The notes beneath the pieces are model-generated. The model had not been told where the DNA came from. It ran no database searches and saw nothing but the letters and a program-made list of their open reading frames with translations. A program made the translations under genes and the position numbers. A DNA stretch of 64,000 nt, taken from the NCBI GenBank assembly GCA_963402885.1, contig OY727099.1:4700001-4764000 (forward strand), written 5' to 3'. This stretch comes from Antedon bifida. Lineage: Eukaryota; Echinodermata; Crinoidea; Comatulida; Antedonidae. Position 1 is the stretch's first letter. Each line of letters begins with the position of its first letter. Positions 58,448 through 64,000 of this stretch are shown here, one piece after another.

Positions 58448-60295
58448 TGTGTGTTACAATAAATGAACCGTAACGGTAAATGAATACTTAGATGGAAAAG
58501 CTCATTATTGAATTGGCCCTATAAATCGATCGTGTGCCAGGGAGCGATGTCTATCGGTTCTATGTTTGAAAACGAATGCCAACATAATGATCTTCAAAGA
58601 TATTTAGCATTTTATTTCCCTAAGTTTACATAATACGTATAATGATAATGAATTAAGCTTTCCAAAAGTTTTTAACAATATGTTTTCAATGTACCTGTAT
58701 AAGCATATTTTGTACTTTTTAATCTTCACGTCGTTTTAAATGTTGTAATTTTGTATGTTATTGTTGGATGATTATGTTTTGCTTTGGAGACCCACTTGAT
58801 AGTTTGATTTAGTTCGCTTTTGGGAATCTTATCTCTCTATTGTTTGTTATTTTTTGTTATATGTGAGACGAAATAAATGAAATGGAATGGTATAAGACAA
58901 GATTTGTTCACTTTTCCAGACTCGGCTAAATGTGTGTGAAACAGGTTTAGGTCTGAATGACATGGTGACCTATTAATCAATGTTTACTCAAACAGCCATA
59001 GTGTATTTCTTAAATTAGCTATTATATAGTAGCACATAGAAACCATGCTGTAGAATTGAAACGTAAAATGTTGGATATAGATACGATGATGTAGACAACC
59101 TAACGTTGGACATTTTCTTTTTAAAGCCCTATATCCAGTTGAAGAGTAAAATTACCGTATTGTACAAGTAACAAAAAACAATAAATTCATCTGGTTAAGA
59201 ATAATAAAATACAGAATAATACAGAAAATAATATTACAGTAATAATTTTCTAGTTTAGACTTGGTCTAAGGAATGTACCAGATTGAGGTGGCTGAAAACA
59301 ACGTAAAGAAACATTGGTTTTAAAGTTCTAGTTCTATAGTTTAAAATGCTTTGAGTTACAATTGAAGAGTTTGTTGACTTTAAAAGGTTTTTACAATGGG
59401 GTGCATTCAAAATTACCAGTATTTTCAATGACCGGTCGTCGTGACAGAAAGTAGAGTCAAGATCCATATTGTTGTAAATTCAATAGGAATCATGAATAGT
59501 GTTCTGTTCAATTAAACTCATGGCAATACTATTTTTGGTAATACATCTATCGAAAATACAAGTTAATTTGTTTTTATATTTCTAGTTTCATTGTCAATCT
59601 TAATACTTCTTCAATGTGTGGGTGAGAGATTTACGTTTATTATAACCTTTTCGAATAGAATAATGTTAATGTAATTGGTGGTGTATATTAAACTTTCTTC
59701 GTTATCATAACTTGTTTTTTTTTTAAATTAGAAATAACAAAACAGGTCGAATTCAGTATCTACTTTAACCATGATCAAACAAACCTCAAAATCACTTATT
59801 CATTATTAATTAAAATCAAGACAGGGTGAGACTATACAGCATCATAACTCTCTGCCTCGATCAATATATTTCACTCTTTATCAAAATGGCTTCCCTATCC
59901 TAGTTAGTAATACACAATTGTTGAATGCTTTCGGGATCATAGAAAGGAAAACGGAAGAATTAAAAATCCTAAAAGATATGTTTAAATGGTTTTAGACTTT
60001 TGTCAACAATTGACAAAAATAAGGAGTGTTAATTCGGCAGACATATAACAAATAATGACCCTGGAACGCAGACAGTGACACACAAACATGGTAGAACAGA
60101 AATAATGAGATATTCTGCTATAGAGACAATATAAAGTCAGTTTCTAAATATATATAGCTGTATTTGATCATCGGTAATTTTGTATTTTTACAATTATTTA
60201 GAATTTTTATTTGAGAATTAGTGTTTACTGAGATTGTTTGTTGAAGCTATATAAAATGTTATATACTGCGGCTTCCAATTCAAATCAGTTTTTTA

Positions 60296-60375
60296 GTCGC
60301 GTGGACGCGACTCTATAGTTCACTATGTCGGTCGGTTGGTCTGTCTGTCTGTCTGTCTGTCTGTCGGTCCGGTAT
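60296..60375. repeat. Dispersed GTCGCG element with (GTCT)n, copy 2
   Basis: GTCGCGTGGACGCGAC is a small hairpin, followed by 'tctatagttcactatgtcgg', 'tcggttggt' and six to seven GTCT units. Related in inverted orientation to 37073-37152. Confidence 0.65.
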
Positions 60376-60466
60376 CACTATGCATTGTAGCACGTGACTT
60401 AATGGCTGTTGGCCTTGTTTTTTAATGGTGCAGACGGTATATTCGAGTAAAAGAATTTTTACTTAC

Positions 60467-63213
<2,747 letters not shown>

Positions 63214-63294
63214 CTATAGAGGTAGATTAAGATATATAAGAATTTATTCACACTAAGATACAACTTTTCTAATTAAAGTGTACCCATGAAAAAT

Positions 63295-63400
63295 ACTTTT
63301 GTTGTTGTTTTATTGTCACATAATAGTTGGACACTTTGATCAAAAATTGGATTAAAAAAACAATATTTAGAGATTATCTAAAAAAACTGTAATTTAAAGG
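63295..63400 (-). repeat. Dispersed repeat, copy 3 of 3 (inverted)
   Basis: The reverse complement reads 'atccaatttttgatcaaagt' and 'aactattatgtgacaataaa', matching about 6540-6590 and about 49040-49070. Confidence 0.5.
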
Positions 63401-63487
63401 AAAAACCGTCTATCTATGGAAGTGGGTAGAATTGTAGAATTGCAAAATTCAAAGTCTGATTTTATTAATCATTATTTGTTGAGCTCC

Positions 63488-63599
63488 GTCTACACTATCA
63501 AACTATTTATAAGTGTGATGAGCCCAAATATGGTATTAATATGATGCCATTGTGTCCATGTATCACATTTTTTGTCACATAAAGTTTGATAGTGTAGAC
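63488..63599. mobile_element. MITE-like element with 17-bp terminal inverted repeats, copy 2
   Basis: Starts GTCTACACTATCAAACT and ends with its exact reverse complement; see the copy at 9467-9588. It abuts the left edge of the duplicated segment that begins at 63601. Confidence 0.75.
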
Positions 63600-63600
63600 A

Positions 63601-64000
63601 GATATTCTCTACATTGAAGTTCTTCAAACATCATTCCACCTTATTTTTTTGCTCTAGTTATCAGTACCATCCTTTTGCTAGAGACGCATAAGGATGTAAA
63701 TCCCCTGTTGTGGGATGTGTAGAGAGCTATCACTGGTCAATATAAATGACTTCGTTTCTTATCTGTGTTGCTCTTCATGATATTATGGTTTTGAAACAAA
63801 TCAAAATTAGCACACATTAACCTTTTTTGGAAACGCATATGTTATTATTAAAGGGACTTAATATTAATTATCAATCGGATTTTATGTCGAATTGTATTTA
63901 CTTCATTGTTTAGGTAAATAACTTTAGATATAAATCTAATAGAACCTCCTTACAGTATTTTGCTTTGTCTGAATCCTACGTTGAGATCGTGTCAAACTAA
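63601..64000 (+). repeat. Segmental duplicate of 55963-56348, running to the window edge
   Basis: Aligns with the gene D intron 1 segment over its whole visible length and may continue beyond the window. No gene seen. Confidence 0.85.

Larger units (their letters stand above)
58261..60466. other. D-E spacer: gene D promoter side and possible gene E 3' end
   Basis: Contains the presumed promoter/5'UTR of D. The gene E exon at 60467 has a good donor, so a terminal E exon should lie here if E is a separate gene. I found no EGF-like exon or clear stop exon on the minus strand. Confidence 0.4.

Overview
The window is AT-rich animal genomic DNA with short, strictly phased exons, GT-AG introns and no bacterial features. 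Six-cysteine EGF modules on single phase 1-1 exons, a Knickkopf/Skeletor-type domain set (DM13-DM13-DOMON-cupredoxin) and many short inverted-repeat elements point to a marine invertebrate. The very frequent octamer TAGGCCTA suggests to me an echinoderm or another ambulacrarian. That taxonomic guess is inference only.

Layout. (A) 307-6401, + strand: the 3' part of an EGF-rich gene with 14 EGF modules and one Kazal module; its 5' end lies left of the window. (B) 8779-17105, + strand: a complete 17-exon gene encoding about 689 aa, with signal peptide, two DM13 domains, DOMON, a cupredoxin-like region and a single EGF. (C) 17992-37334, + strand: a 41-exon tandem paralogue of B with the same core but about 29 EGF modules. 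Six of these sit on nearly identical 231-bp exon-intron units, and the last EGF carries an in-frame TGA where its fifth cysteine should be. (D) 42202-58260, - strand: signal-peptide exon plus at least 12 EGF modules; the terminal exon was not found. (E) 60467-63213, - strand: nine EGF exons in an array with a 1,286-bp higher-order period. Its upstream-most exon has a mutated splice donor; both ends of the gene are unresolved.

Between and inside the genes lie a 2.3-kb tandem array with an 896-bp higher-order unit (37.7-40.0 kb), an apparently uninterrupted (ATC)n of about 902 copies (42.66-45.36 kb) inside a gene D intron, a 76-bp satellite (46.1-46.85 kb), a (TTAC)n array, a decayed minisatellite and several inverted-repeat element families.

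Together the genes look like a cluster of secreted or matrix proteins. B and C pair a conserved Knickkopf/Skeletor-like core with an EGF tail of very different length, while A, D and E are mainly EGF. The tails appear to grow by duplication of exon-plus-intron units, visible independently in C and E. All gene models were made by eye from splice sites, reading phase and domain patterns; no transcript evidence was available.
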